Assembly (NCBI GenBank): GCA_049366715.1
Contig: JBMNCQ010000094.1
Location: forward strand, 1-64,000
Reading direction: 5' to 3'
Origin: JBMNCQ01 sp049366715
GTDB lineage: Bacteria; Bacillota; Peptococcia; Peptococcales; BICA1-8
DNA: 64,000 nucleotides
Under the pieces are notes generated by a model. That model was not told where the DNA came from, ran no database searches, and saw only the letters and a list, made by a program, of their open reading frames with translations. A program made the position numbers and the translations under genes. Positions 34,793-43,995 of this stretch are shown in pieces; positions within the stretch are counted from its first letter, which is position 1, and each line of letters begins with the position of its first letter.

Positions 34793-34910
34793 ACGAATTC
34801 CTCCTCGTATTCTCTCTTTAAGACTTGGGAAATATAAAAACAATCCTCCTTTCTTTTAAAAAATTCGGAAAATTACCAAAGGTAGTACTTAAATTTGTAT
34901 TAAAATAATA

Positions 34911-34924
34911 TTATAATATTGTTA
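34911..34924. promoter_or_regulatory. Candidate GntR operator before dctP
   Basis: TTATAATATTGTTA matches the aldolase palindrome at 10 of 14 positions, sharing the AATATT core, in the dctP promoter region. Confidence 0.35.
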
Positions 34925-34967
34925 ACTTTCAGGTATTATTATAAATGATAACAAATTCATGGTCAAT

Positions 34968-35003
34968 AAAAAAAACTCTACTCTAATAAAATTGAGTAGA
35001 GTC
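34968..35003 (-). terminator. Terminator of the GntR gene
   Basis: ACTCTACTC / GAGTAGAGT with a 10-nt loop; a run of nine Ts follows on the minus strand. Confidence 0.92.
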
Positions 35004-35037
35004 CTTGATTATCCACAAGCTGTGCCGGTCCCTTATA

Positions 35038-35805
35038 CTAAACATTTAAAGTTTCAAAAATTAACCCTTCATTTTCCGTGCAGACGGAACTATCAAACTG
35101 TACCCGATAGCTGTACATATCAGCTCGATATTTGTTAATAGAAACTTCTAAGGTTTTTTCCCCGCTAAGAACAGTCCGCTTCATCACCAGGATAGGTGCC
35201 CCGACCTCAATATTCAAGGCTTTAGCTGCTCCCTCGTCGGCAATTGCTGCGGTAATAATTTGATCGGCTCTTTCCAAGGAAATTCCTGTTTTCTCCAGGA
35301 GTATTTCATACATGCCCCGGGAGGTAAGATCATGCTTCAGCAATTCCCGGCCAATATCAGATTCCCAGTAGCTATCCACAAGTACAACAGGTACTCCATT
35401 CATTTTTTGTATTTTACGGATTAAAACCACCTTTTCTTCTTCAAAATCTTTTAGTTCGGGAACTTCTTCAAACAAGTCATCGGTAAGTTCCAGCGCAGCA
35501 GTTTTTAAAATATCGGCACTGGGAAACATGCCCTTGGAACGTATTTCTTCAAAAAATCCGGTCAGACGCCGCAGGGTTTCAACCATATTTCCTTTAACAA
35601 AGGTACCTTTACCGGGCTTTCTTTCCAGCCAGCCTTCCTTTACCAGCTCATAGATAGCTCTCCGGACGGTTGTACTGCTGACATCATATTTTTCCATCAA
35701 TTGTTTATCCGTCGGGAATAGATCCCCGGCACTCCAGTGACCACTTTTCAAGCTTTCTCGCAATTCCTGGGTAATTTTATAATGAAGCGGTAGTCCATCA
35801 TTCAT
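35038..35805 (-). CDS. GntR-family regulator, HutC/UTRA type
   Basis: 255 residues. The N-terminal winged helix (LMEKYDVSSTTVRRAIYELVKEGWLERKPGKGTFV, quoted in part here as VSSTTVRRAIYELVKEGWL) binds DNA, and the UTRA effector domain (~95-250) binds a small molecule such as a sugar phosphate. It lies upstream of the TRAP operon on the same strand, with a terminator between. A near-palindrome related to those before dctP and the aldolase sits just before its start, so autoregulation and control of the catabolic genes is the simplest reading. Confidence 0.9.
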   Translation of the reverse strand: MNDGLPLHYKITQELRESLKSGHWSAGDLFPTDKQLMEKYDVSSTTVRRAIYELVKEGWLERKPGKGTFVKGNMVETLRRLTGFFEEIRSKGMFPSADILKTAALELTDDLFEEVPELKDFEEEKVVLIRKIQKMNGVPVVLVDSYWESDIGRELLKHDLTSRGMYEILLEKTGISLERADQIITAAIADEGAAKALNIEVGAPILVMKRTVLSGEKTLEVSINKYRADMYSYRVQFDSSVCTENEGLIFETLNV

Positions 35806-35826
35806 GCTTATTCGCCTCCAAATATA

Positions 35827-35840
35827 TCACAATATTACAA
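35827..35840. promoter_or_regulatory. Candidate GntR operator before its own gene
   Basis: TCACAATATTACAA, matching 11 of 14 positions of the palindrome TTGTAATATTACAA, 22 nt upstream of the GntR start codon. Confidence 0.45.
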
Positions 35841-35911
35841 TGTTTACTTGCTCTTATTATATTTGTTTGATTTTGAAAATTCAACAACAATACACATAAA
35901 TATCAGTTTTG

Positions 35912-36562
35912 CTAATTTCCGCCGTTATTAACAGCCTCCAGACGCATTATTTTCAGACCCTGCTCCCGATACTTCAATTCATATTCCGTCGGCACATTAT
36001 CATCCGGTAAATTTCGATAAAGATTTAAACGAATATTTTTCAAGACAAACCCCGCCTGGGAAAATTGGTTTAAGGAAAACTCAAAGAGCTCTTCGTTATC
36101 GGTTTTAAAATGTACTTCAGCCTGATTAACCAGTATCTCTTGATAAACATTTAAAAAACCGGCATGGGTCAAGCGCCGTTTAGCATGCCGTACCTTGGGC
36201 CAGGGATCACAGAAATTAATATAAATCCTGTTAACCTCATCTCCGGCAAAATAATCCGCCAGATCTTTGATATCGGTCCAGATAAAAGCAATATTAGCGA
36301 GACCCGGCTCCCTGCTTTTTTTTAATCCGCTTAATAATACCTCTTCCCTTAATTCCAGCCCTATATAATTAATACCCGGATTTTCCAGGGCCAGGGTACT
36401 GATAAATGTTCCTTTACCCATTCCTAATTCCAGCCGGATAGGATTAGCGTTTTGAAAATATTCCTGCCATTTTCCTTTATATTGCTTAGGGTCTAAGACA
36501 AGGGGAGGAGAAAGTTGCAACAATTCTTCCTTTGTCCCCGCCTTTCTTCTGATTCTACTCAT
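35912..36562 (-). CDS. trmB: tRNA (guanine-N7)-methyltransferase
   Basis: Methylates G46 of tRNA using SAM. 216 residues of the Rossmann methyltransferase fold: SAM motif LELGMGKGTFISTLA, IGLELR, and the TrmB signature FCDPWPKVRHAKRRL. C-terminal PTEYELKYREQG is typical. Start by ATG after AGGATGG. Its upstream gene is unrelated; 47 nt separate them. Confidence 0.95.
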   Translation of the reverse strand: MSRIRRKAGTKEELLQLSPPLVLDPKQYKGKWQEYFQNANPIRLELGMGKGTFISTLALENPGINYIGLELREEVLLSGLKKSREPGLANIAFIWTDIKDLADYFAGDEVNRIYINFCDPWPKVRHAKRRLTHAGFLNVYQEILVNQAEVHFKTDNEELFEFSLNQFSQAGFVLKNIRLNLYRNLPDDNVPTEYELKYREQGLKIMRLEAVNNGGN

Positions 36563-36609
36563 GATGCACCATCCTAACTACACACGAAAGTACTCACCAG
36601 CCAGCTTAA

Positions 36610-37242
36610 TTACGGCTGGGTAATCTTTCCCGGTTCTAACCCCGGTAATCTGACTACCAAAAACAGCTTATCTATAATATACCCCTGAAAAAGCGTAGAA
36701 ATTACAGTTCCTACTCCGATTACACCACCTAATAAAACGCCGGAAATTAATAAAACAGCATCCAGGGACGTTTTAACTACTTTAATACTCTTCCTGGTCT
36801 GCTTTACCAGTACCACCATTAATCCGTCATGGGGGCCGGCCCCTAAATCTGCTTTCAGATAAAAGACAATTCCAAAGCTAAAAATAAATAAACCTGTAAT
36901 CAGGTACAATAGTTCCTGAAGGTAATGATTAGCCCCGGGGATAATACTCCACGCTGTGATATGATTTAAAAACCAGCCGAAAAAAAGCATATCGATAATT
37001 GTCGCTAAGGATGGTTTCAGCCCCATTATGTAAGCGACAACGATCCACAAAAGACAGGCAATTTGCACAATATGACCGTAATTAATTTTCGTCAGCTTCT
37101 CCAGCCCCGTATACAAAACGCCGAATGAATACAGACCAAGTTTGGACTGAAGCATTAATTCCACCCCGAAAGCAGCAATCATTAAACCGGTAAACAAATA
37201 AATAATTCTTAAAAAGAATTTATCTTTATGGACCAGATACAT
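36610..37242 (-). CDS. YczE/YitT-like membrane protein
   Basis: 210 residues with five or so membrane helices. The family pattern LGLYSFGVLYTGLEKLTKI near residue 35 and LGAGPHDGLMVVLVKQT near residue 130 fits the YczE/YyaS integral membrane group. The substrate or role is unknown. Weak AAGG ribosome site. It precedes trmB on the same strand and may be co-transcribed. Confidence 0.75.
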   Translation of the reverse strand: MYLVHKDKFFLRIIYLFTGLMIAAFGVELMLQSKLGLYSFGVLYTGLEKLTKINYGHIVQIACLLWIVVAYIMGLKPSLATIIDMLFFGWFLNHITAWSIIPGANHYLQELLYLITGLFIFSFGIVFYLKADLGAGPHDGLMVVLVKQTRKSIKVVKTSLDAVLLISGVLLGGVIGVGTVISTLFQGYIIDKLFLVVRLPGLEPGKITQP

Positions 37243-37450
37243 AACCAGCCTTCTTTCTCTATCCCGGATATTTTTTATATTTTACCATTTTACTATTTGC
37301 AAAGATATAAAAATTATAAACGATTCTCATAGCAAAATAAATTCTTTAGCAGGAAAAACCCCCCGGTTTTCAGAAATAGTAATGCAACATCGATCTATCT
37401 GGCACCCATATCGTAAATCCTTCCGTAATGGAATAGAAAATAGGATGTTG

Positions 37451-37566
37451 AAAAAGGGCATCTAACAGCGTTCCAAAAAGACTCCTAAATCCTCAATGTA
37501 TTCATATACACCTCCGGCTTAGGAGCCTTTTTGCGCCTAACTATCTACCCTTTTGGAATGCCCTGT
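37451..37566. repeat. Nested inverted-repeat element
   Basis: Outer arms AGGGCA / TGCCCT and TTCCAAAAG / CTTTTGGAA enclose inner arms CAAAAAGACTCCTAA / TTAGGAGCCTTTTTG (one mismatch), so one arm can pair two ways. It resembles the end of a decayed insertion sequence or a MITE. No coding frame of note. The rest of the 37243-37624 gap shows nothing recognisable. Confidence 0.6.
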
Positions 37567-37624
37567 AAATTAAATTTTCTCAATTATTTACTACGCTCTT
37601 TCACTTTTCTACTGGAGCACTACT

Positions 37625-38539
37625 TTAATCTTGCTCCGGTGAAATATTTTTTATTTTAAAATAAAAGTAGGCCATGTCATCGTTAGGCCGGATATAAGAC
37701 CTGGGGAGTTCGAAAATTGGTGAGTCAGGATTGGCTAATCCAGGATTAGTCGTTAAACCGATTTCATAGCCAACTTCTTTCGCGATCTCAATGACTGCCT
37801 GGTTATAATCACCATAAGGATAGGCAATCACCTTAGGTGAATACCCAAGTTTATGTTCCATTTTGGCCTTAGCCAGCAGCAAATCATCATAAATCCTTTT
37901 CCGCCATTCTGCTTCACTTTCAAATGTTTTTTCTTTATAAAGGTACACTTTATTTGTTAAGGCCGGTGCCGTCTTCTTACCGTCCGTTACTTCATAAATA
38001 TGCTGATTATAAGTATGCGAGCCAAACTCAATCAAACCGGAGTCTAACATTTCCCGCATTTGTTCCCAGGATAAATGCGTCAGTACCTCAGGATTAAATT
38101 CCGGAGTGGTTTCTTCGTGAATTGTTTTTACTACAACATTTATTGTTGCTTTCATATCATATTTTTTGAGAATGGGCAAGGCATAAATGTAGTTACTCTC
38201 ATAACCGTCATCAAAAGTTATACAGAAAACCCTTTCCTCAGGCATCTCACCTTCTTCTAACAACTCTACCAATTCACTCACAGTAACACTTGTAAAGCCC
38301 ATATCTTTTAAAAGTTTGACCTGGTTTTCAAATTGAGCAGGGGTAATGATCTCGTCATTATAAGCAATGTTCAAATTCGGTGGTGCTAAATGGTGATAGA
38401 TTATAATAGGGACATTTACCGGATAAGTAATTTCTTCCACAATAGGCGGCGGCGGTGGAGGCGGCTCAGGTTTAGATTCCGGTATCGGCATTACCATATA
38501 GGCAGTCGTTAAAATAATCGCAACCATTTGCTGTAACAT
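37625..38539 (-). CDS. Polysaccharide deacetylase (NodB domain), membrane-anchored
   Basis: 304 residues. A short N-terminal hydrophobic anchor is followed by a Pro-rich linker (PEPPPPPPP) and then the NodB homology domain: FCITFDDGYESN with the catalytic Asp pair, FGSHTYNQH as the metal HxxxH, and AYPYGDYNQA. It probably removes acetyl groups from peptidoglycan or another glycan outside the membrane. AGGAG lies 9 nt before ATG; the gene starts 5 nt after the LOG gene stop, so the two are an operon. Confidence 0.9.
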   Translation of the reverse strand: MLQQMVAIILTTAYMVMPIPESKPEPPPPPPPIVEEITYPVNVPIIIYHHLAPPNLNIAYNDEIITPAQFENQVKLLKDMGFTSVTVSELVELLEEGEMPEERVFCITFDDGYESNYIYALPILKKYDMKATINVVVKTIHEETTPEFNPEVLTHLSWEQMREMLDSGLIEFGSHTYNQHIYEVTDGKKTAPALTNKVYLYKEKTFESEAEWRKRIYDDLLLAKAKMEHKLGYSPKVIAYPYGDYNQAVIEIAKEVGYEIGLTTNPGLANPDSPIFELPRSYIRPNDDMAYFYFKIKNISPEQD

Positions 38540-38544
38540 ATCTC

Positions 38545-39141
38545 TTATCTCCTACTTTCATCTCCAATGTCTGTAAACCATTTAAGTCCGCAATCCCGGG
38601 GCACATAGCCCTCGAGATACTCCAGGGCTTCTCTTACATCACCGGCAACAAAATACAGGTCACGGCAGTCAACCTTAGCAAACTTCAGTTTAATAATATT
38701 TTCAAAGACATCAAGCAATCCTTCATAGAAATGATTAATATTTAAAATCACAATGGGTTTATTGTGATATTTCAACTGTTTTAAAGTAATAATTTCCAGC
38801 AGCTCTTCCAAAGTGCCAAAGCCCCCCGGCAAAGCAATAAATCCATCGGCGCGTTCATCCATGACAGCCTTTCTCCGGCGCAAATCATCCGTAACAATGA
38901 GTTCATCACACTGTTCATACACAATGCCTTTTTGATTTAAAGCTTCAGGAATAACTCCTATAACATGTCCACCCATTTCATGAACAGCTTTGGCTGTTTC
39001 CCCCATTAAACCGACAATACCCCCTCCAAATATCAGACCCATACCCCTCCGGGCAATTTCAGCCCCTAATTTTTGAGCAGCTGTAAAATATTCAGGTCCT
39101 ACCGCACTGCTGGAGGAACTATATACACAGATATGTTTCAT
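38545..39141 (-). CDS. LOG-family nucleotide 5'-monophosphate phosphoribohydrolase-like protein
   Basis: 198 residues with a Rossmann-like fold. Signatures GGGIVGLMG and PGGFGTLEELLEI (the PGGxGTxxE motif with catalytic Glu) identify the LOG/YvdD group, often misnamed lysine decarboxylases; they cleave the base from nucleoside monophosphates. DDLRRRKAVM also fits. I take the ATG 10 nt after AAGGGAAG; a GTG two codons upstream is an alternative. First gene of a pair with the deacetylase. Confidence 0.88.
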   Translation of the reverse strand: MKHICVYSSSSSAVGPEYFTAAQKLGAEIARRGMGLIFGGGIVGLMGETAKAVHEMGGHVIGVIPEALNQKGIVYEQCDELIVTDDLRRRKAVMDERADGFIALPGGFGTLEELLEIITLKQLKYHNKPIVILNINHFYEGLLDVFENIIKLKFAKVDCRDLYFVAGDVREALEYLEGYVPRDCGLKWFTDIGDESRR

Positions 39142-39375
39142 AAACACAAGACTTCCCTTCAGGTTTAGTACTAACCAGTGATTGATATCCCGTGACCGGT
39201 CTTTACTATTATACCATCTTAATATAAGCCGGAAACTTCAACTTATGAATAATATGATTCCATTATTTAGAAAGCAAAAAAGCCCTCATAACCTTTTATT
39301 CAATTTCCTGGTATAAATAAAAGGCATATTCCAAAGAATAAAATTATTAATCATCCCGCTTTAGGAGGTACAGCC

Positions 39376-39567
39376 ATGGATTTTCAAAGAGCACAGGAAA
39401 TTTTGAATTCTCCGGAAAATATCCAAGTCTTACATAAGGATAAATCTATCTGGATTACTGACTTAAATGAAAGGGAAAAAACTGCCGAGGTGGCAGCAGG
39501 TCCTCAATTTAAAACAAAAATGACAGTTTCTCTGGCCGACCTGGAGGAAATCCACAACAAGCACTAA
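39376..39567 (+). CDS. sspH: H-type small acid-soluble spore protein
   Basis: 63 residues. MDFQRAQEILNSPENIQV matches the H-type family, which coats or protects DNA in the forespore. AGGAGG lies 6 nt before ATG. A GTATA..AGAATA pair around 39311-39340 could be a SigG-type promoter but is weak. The stop codon lies in the terminator stem. Monocistronic. Confidence 0.88.
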   Translation: MDFQRAQEILNSPENIQVLHKDKSIWITDLNEREKTAEVAAGPQFKTKMTVSLADLEEIHNKH

Positions 39568-39600
39568 ACGGGCCCTTACTCGTTTAGTGTCTCTTTTCTC
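39562..39600 (+). terminator. Terminator overlapping the sspH stop
   Basis: CACTAAACG / CGTTTAGTG, 10-nt loop, then TCTCTTTTCT; the TAA stop is inside the 5' arm. Confidence 0.88.
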
Positions 39601-39727
39601 TATTACAGTATTAAATAATTTCGTAATGAAGTTCTCATTAAAAATCCCTGAATTACTCTCCTTTATTGTAAAGATTATGCTACTATAGAAACATGGCAGC
39701 AGAAAAAAATAAAGGAGAATGATCAGA

Positions 39728-40483
39728 ATGGCACTTTGGAAAGTTGTACTTATTCTTGTCACAGGCACGGCAGCCGGTTTCTTAAATGTTGTTGGCGGCG
39801 GCGGCTCCCTGTTAAGCATGCCCATGTTAATTTTTTTAGGACTTCCTTCAGCTCTGGCCAATGGAACGAATAGAGTTGCTTTAATGGTACAAAATATTGT
39901 TGCTGTTATGAATTTTCGCAGCAAAGGTTTTTTTGATCTTAAACTAAGTTTAACTCTGGGCATACCGGCATTAATAGGTTCCATAGCCGGCTCGCAGATA
40001 GCCATTTCATTACCCGATCATATTTTTAACAGAATCTTAGGTCTGGTCATGTTTTTAGTATTATTTTTAATCGTTAAGCAGCCCCAGCAGAAAATTGTAA
40101 CGCAAGACGATGAAAACTTTAATCCCGATAAAAAAGTCCAGGCCATAATTGCTTTCTTTTTTGTAGGCCTGTACGGTGGGTTTATTCAAGCCGGAGTAGG
40201 TTTTATCATTATTGCTGCCCTGACAATCATTACGGGAATGTCTTTGGTAAGGATCAACAGCCTCAAAGTATTTATTGTCGGGTTCTATATGCTCTCCTCC
40301 CTACTCGTTTTTATTATCAGCGGTAATGTCAATTGGGTATTAGGTCTGACTTTAGCGGTGGGAAACTCCTTGGGTGCATGGTTAGGCAGTAATTTTGCAG
40401 TATCTAAAGGGGATAAATGGATAAGATATATCCTGATCATTACCGTTTGTGCAATGGCCCTGAAACTACTTTTTAATTTTTAG
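39728..40483 (+). CDS. TSUP (TauE/SafE) family permease
   Basis: 251 residues with about eight membrane helices and the internal duplication of the family. N-terminal AAGFLNVVGGGGSLLSMPML and central GLYGGFIQAGVGFIIIAAL are the repeated signatures. These transporters move sulfite, sulfonates or other small organic sulfur or carboxylate anions; the substrate is not determined. AAAGGAG lies 10 nt before the chosen ATG; an ATG three codons earlier is too near the site. Confidence 0.87.
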   Translation: MALWKVVLILVTGTAAGFLNVVGGGGSLLSMPMLIFLGLPSALANGTNRVALMVQNIVAVMNFRSKGFFDLKLSLTLGIPALIGSIAGSQIAISLPDHIFNRILGLVMFLVLFLIVKQPQQKIVTQDDENFNPDKKVQAIIAFFFVGLYGGFIQAGVGFIIIAALTIITGMSLVRINSLKVFIVGFYMLSSLLVFIISGNVNWVLGLTLAVGNSLGAWLGSNFAVSKGDKWIRYILIITVCAMALKLLFNF

Positions 40484-40565
40484 CTTTTCGTTTTGATCAG
40501 GTGGTTTTCAGGGTAATAATATCTATATAAGATTAATAAATGTATAATAGGGAGGTTATTAATTT

Positions 40566-40940
40566 ATGAAATCATTTGCTGAATTAATGCAGTCGGGGGA
40601 TTGGAAAGGAGAAAAACACGTTCCTGTGCTGCAATGTCCTGAAAAGATATCTGCCAACGAGTTTTTTGAATTGAAGGTTCTGATAGGAGAAGCAATCCCT
40701 CATCCGAATACCTTGGAACATCATATTTCCTGGATTAAAGTTTTCTTCTTAGCAGAAGGAAAGAAATTTCCTGTAGAATTGGCGACATTTAATTTCGCTG
40801 CCCATGGTGAAGGTGACATTTACGATGAGCCATCCGGTGCTGCCAAAATTAAACTGCCTGCCTCCGGAACTTTGCTGGCTATGAGTTATTGTAATATTCA
40901 CGGCTTGTGGGAAAATAGTAAAAATATCACTGTAGAATAG
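40566..40940 (+). CDS. Superoxide reductase (neelaredoxin type)
   Basis: 124 residues of the one-iron class. Active-site residues: Glu-Lys-His in GEKHVPVL, His ligands in HPNTLEHHISWI, and Cys/His in SYCNIHGLW. It lacks the N-terminal desulforedoxin domain. It reduces superoxide to peroxide without making oxygen, a defence typical of anaerobes. GGGAGG precedes ATG. Confidence 0.94.
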   Translation: MKSFAELMQSGDWKGEKHVPVLQCPEKISANEFFELKVLIGEAIPHPNTLEHHISWIKVFFLAEGKKFPVELATFNFAAHGEGDIYDEPSGAAKIKLPASGTLLAMSYCNIHGLWENSKNITVE

Positions 40941-40980
40941 TGTACCGGAGATCAGAAAGTGCCTTTCCGCTTTATTAATT

Positions 40981-41031
40981 TATAGCCTAAGGTCCGAAGG
41001 TATTATCATACGCCTGCGGCCTTAGGCTATA
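40981..41031. repeat. Perfect 12-bp inverted repeat downstream of superoxide reductase
   Basis: TATAGCCTAAGG and CCTTAGGCTATA, separated by 27 nt that contain a smaller CCG..CGG pair. It lies between converging genes and could be a bidirectional terminator, although no T run follows. Confidence 0.6.
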
Positions 41032-41065
41032 ATTATGCCTGCATTATAACATTCTTGCAAGTAAA

Positions 41066-42241
41066 TTAATTTTTACATATTCCTTTCAGTTTTTCTAAAT
41101 CATAACCCCTGGCCTGTAATAATTCCATGATCCTCTGGGTGGATTTAAATAATTTCGTATTGCCTTGATTGTGAGCTTTTAAATGGTTCCGTAAAGCATT
41201 TACTAAACCATGGACATTACCATTTTTAATATATTTCACATTTTCATATCTATTTTTATATCCATTATCATCTTTATCCCCGTTATTATCGTCGTTCAGA
41301 GTCAGATCTTTTATTCCCCATACTTTTATGCCCTGATCATCCTCGTCGACGGTACCTTCTACTTCTACAAGTGTCTCCTGATTATAGCAGGCCTCAAAAT
41401 CTTCCGTATCATAGACACTTGTCTCCACTAAGCGGCAGCTTTCTAACGTATAGTAATCGCTGGTGTTTTTAACAGCTATTTTCTCGATTTTACCCCGCAG
41501 CTTTACCTTTTCACCCTCATTAAGTTTTTCTAAATCCTCTACACAAAAAGACTCTACCATATAAATCGCTGGTGAAATATCTCTATATCCTTCAACAATT
41601 ATAAATTCGCCTTTATAATCGGCAAAATCATAATCTCCTGTAAGACGGTACCCATTTAATTCATAATATGTTCCGGAAATTTTTTTCTCTTTTACAAAGC
41701 CTTTTAACATCAACGGCTCCACGATAACTGTTTTGGCTTCCCGGGCGATGAGATAATCAGCGGAGTTTTTACTACTAGTGGGATCAACAACCTTAAAGGT
41801 AATATCATATATCCCTGGTTTGGGGAAAGTAATCTCCCAAGGTGTTACAGCTTCATAATCGGCGTTTAACTCAAAAGATGAAGGACCCCAAACCACTTCC
41901 CGGCCATCTTCCAGCTTATATGTATAAATATCGTTATTTTTATCTTTTCCGCTGAAGATTACTTCCTCTTCGTCATCTAAAACAGTACTTGTAACGGAAA
42001 ATAAGATGCGGGCATTTTCATACCCCGATTTACCGACTTCCTTGGTCTTTAAAGTAACAGCTGCTTTCACTGTTTCCCCAACTATAATTTCTTCAGGAAA
42101 GCTGTATTCAAAACCGTATTCAGATATTTCCTGCTCTATCCCGCCGCCGGTATTATTAAATTGGGGGGATTTCGCCATTACTCCTGTGCTTGATCCTAAT
42201 ACCAGGAACAGGATCAGGAGAATTACCAGTACTCTCTTCAT
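41066..42241 (-). CDS. Secreted protein of unknown function
   Basis: 391 residues with a clear Sec signal peptide (KRVLVILLILFLVLGSSTG, cut near AKS). Residues ~45-175 look like an immunoglobulin-like beta-sandwich (GIYDITFKVVDP). The middle has strand-rich segments such as GKIEKIAVKNTSDYYTLES that resemble OB-fold modules, and there is an acidic Asp/Asn-rich linker at ~318-325. A C-terminal helical tail ends in CKN. I do not recognise a family. GGGAGG lies 7 nt before ATG. Monocistronic. Confidence 0.7.
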   Translation of the reverse strand: MKRVLVILLILFLVLGSSTGVMAKSPQFNNTGGGIEQEISEYGFEYSFPEEIIVGETVKAAVTLKTKEVGKSGYENARILFSVTSTVLDDEEEVIFSGKDKNNDIYTYKLEDGREVVWGPSSFELNADYEAVTPWEITFPKPGIYDITFKVVDPTSSKNSADYLIAREAKTVIVEPLMLKGFVKEKKISGTYYELNGYRLTGDYDFADYKGEFIIVEGYRDISPAIYMVESFCVEDLEKLNEGEKVKLRGKIEKIAVKNTSDYYTLESCRLVETSVYDTEDFEACYNQETLVEVEGTVDEDDQGIKVWGIKDLTLNDDNNGDKDDNGYKNRYENVKYIKNGNVHGLVNALRNHLKAHNQGNTKLFKSTQRIMELLQARGYDLEKLKGICKN

Positions 42242-42410
42242 TTAATTACCTCCCTTTATGATCTGTTATATACTTCGCAGGTATTTTCCAGTTGCCGGGG
42301 GAAGGAATTCATTTATTTTACAAATCTTAGCTTGCAAAGTCCCGAAAAATTCATAAATAACTTCCCATTTGTTTAAACTATTTCCAAAAGCAATATAAAA
42401 CGGAGTGGCA

Positions 42411-43982
42411 ATGAGAAAAGAACAAGAATTTACCAAACCTAAAAAACCAAGAAAAATTGAAAAACCGGAAGAAATAAAAATATACTCCTGCCCGCTTTTA
42501 AACGAACTTACTACTGATATAGATATTAATCTTAACTATATTACAGAACATTTCCGGGATTCTTCAGATATAATTTACCGGCCTCTTACTCTAGGCAGCA
42601 AAGCAAGCTACCTTATCTATCTTGACGGAATGATAGACAGAGATTTATTATCGAAATCCATCCTGCCTTACTTACTTGCGGCTAATCCTTCTTTCTATGA
42701 CAATGAACTGGTTGAACAGATCAAAAATGTCCTGCCGGTAGGGGAAATAACCCTTGAAAATTCAGCCTCCAGGGTTATTAACAGTATCTTAGATTCTCAT
42801 ATCATAATTTTATTGGCAGATAGTGATAAAGCAGTTATGATTTCTATCCCCGGCTTGGAAAAAAGAGGGATAACAGAACCTGACATGGAGCAGACCATCC
42901 GCGGGGCAAAAGACAGTTTTACTGAAACCCTGGGGATTAACAAGACCCTGATCCGCAGAAGACTTCTGCACCCCGACTGCAAGTTTCATGACATTACAAT
43001 AGGAACTTATTCCCGGACCTGTATAGCCATCGTCTACATTGACTCTATCGTAAATAAAAAATTATTGGCAGAACTTCTCCACCGGCTGGACAGAATAAAG
43101 ATCGACGCCGTGCTGGATTCAAATTATCTTGAAGAACTTATTGAAGATTCTCCCTACTCCATTTTCCCCACAACCCAGATCACCCAAAGGCCTGACAAAG
43201 CAGTCAGTGCTTTATTGGAAGGGCGAATGGCCGTACTCATCGCGAATGTACCTTATGCCATTATCGTTCCGGCACTTTTTGTGAGTTTTTTTCAATCAGC
43301 AGAGGATTATTACAGCAGATACATCATAGGAACTTTCTATAGATATTTACGCTATCTCGGTCTCTTATTAACCGCTACTTTGCCGGCTGTTTTTGTTGCC
43401 TTTACTACTTTTAACCAGGAACTCCTGCCGACAAAATTTATTATCAGTATCGCAGAGCAAAGGGCAGGGGTTCCTTTCCCCGCTGCCGTAGAAGCTATTC
43501 TTATGGGTGTTGCTTTTGAAGTCTTGCGAGAGGCCGGAACCCGTTTGCCTCGTGCAATAGGGCAGACAATCAGCATCGTTGGAGCCTTAATTTTAGGAGA
43601 ATCTGCTGTCAGTGCAGGCTTAGTTTCACCGGCTATGGTAATTGTTACCGCCTTAACGGCTATTACAACCTTTACCATTCCCTTTATCCAAATGTACGAC
43701 CCTTTCCTGCTGATGCGTATTTTCTTAACTCTATTAAGCTCTTTTCTTGGTTTTTGGGGCATATTTATCGGTTTACTTCTCATCTTAGGTCATCTGGTTT
43801 CCTTACGTTCATTGGGCATACCATATATGACCCCTCTGGCGCCTTTAAAGATTGAAGACCTGGATGACGTTTTAGTTCGGGCTCCCCAGTGGACATTAAA
43901 AAAAAGACCGGGGCTCCTGAATAAAATCAATCAGGTCCGGCTTAACCGGAATTTAAAACCCGGAGCCAATAAATCCTCATAA
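42411..43982 (+). CDS. gerKA: Germinant receptor subunit A (GerA/GerKA family)
   Basis: 523 residues. Cytosolic N-terminal ~300 residues with SSDIIYRPLTLGSKASYLIYLDG and the hydrophobic C-terminal half typical of GerAA proteins (AILMGVAFEVLREAGTRLP, GALILGESAVSAGLVSPAMV). The A subunit lies in the spore inner membrane and helps sense germinants. The start ATG has GGAG 5 nt upstream; the preceding GTG lies within that site. It precedes the C subunit by 13 nt. Confidence 0.93.
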   Translation: MRKEQEFTKPKKPRKIEKPEEIKIYSCPLLNELTTDIDINLNYITEHFRDSSDIIYRPLTLGSKASYLIYLDGMIDRDLLSKSILPYLLAANPSFYDNELVEQIKNVLPVGEITLENSASRVINSILDSHIIILLADSDKAVMISIPGLEKRGITEPDMEQTIRGAKDSFTETLGINKTLIRRRLLHPDCKFHDITIGTYSRTCIAIVYIDSIVNKKLLAELLHRLDRIKIDAVLDSNYLEELIEDSPYSIFPTTQITQRPDKAVSALLEGRMAVLIANVPYAIIVPALFVSFFQSAEDYYSRYIIGTFYRYLRYLGLLLTATLPAVFVAFTTFNQELLPTKFIISIAEQRAGVPFPAAVEAILMGVAFEVLREAGTRLPRAIGQTISIVGALILGESAVSAGLVSPAMVIVTALTAITTFTIPFIQMYDPFLLMRIFLTLLSSFLGFWGIFIGLLLILGHLVSLRSLGIPYMTPLAPLKIEDLDDVLVRAPQWTLKKRPGLLNKINQVRLNRNLKPGANKSS

Positions 43983-43995
43983 AGGAATGAATTCA

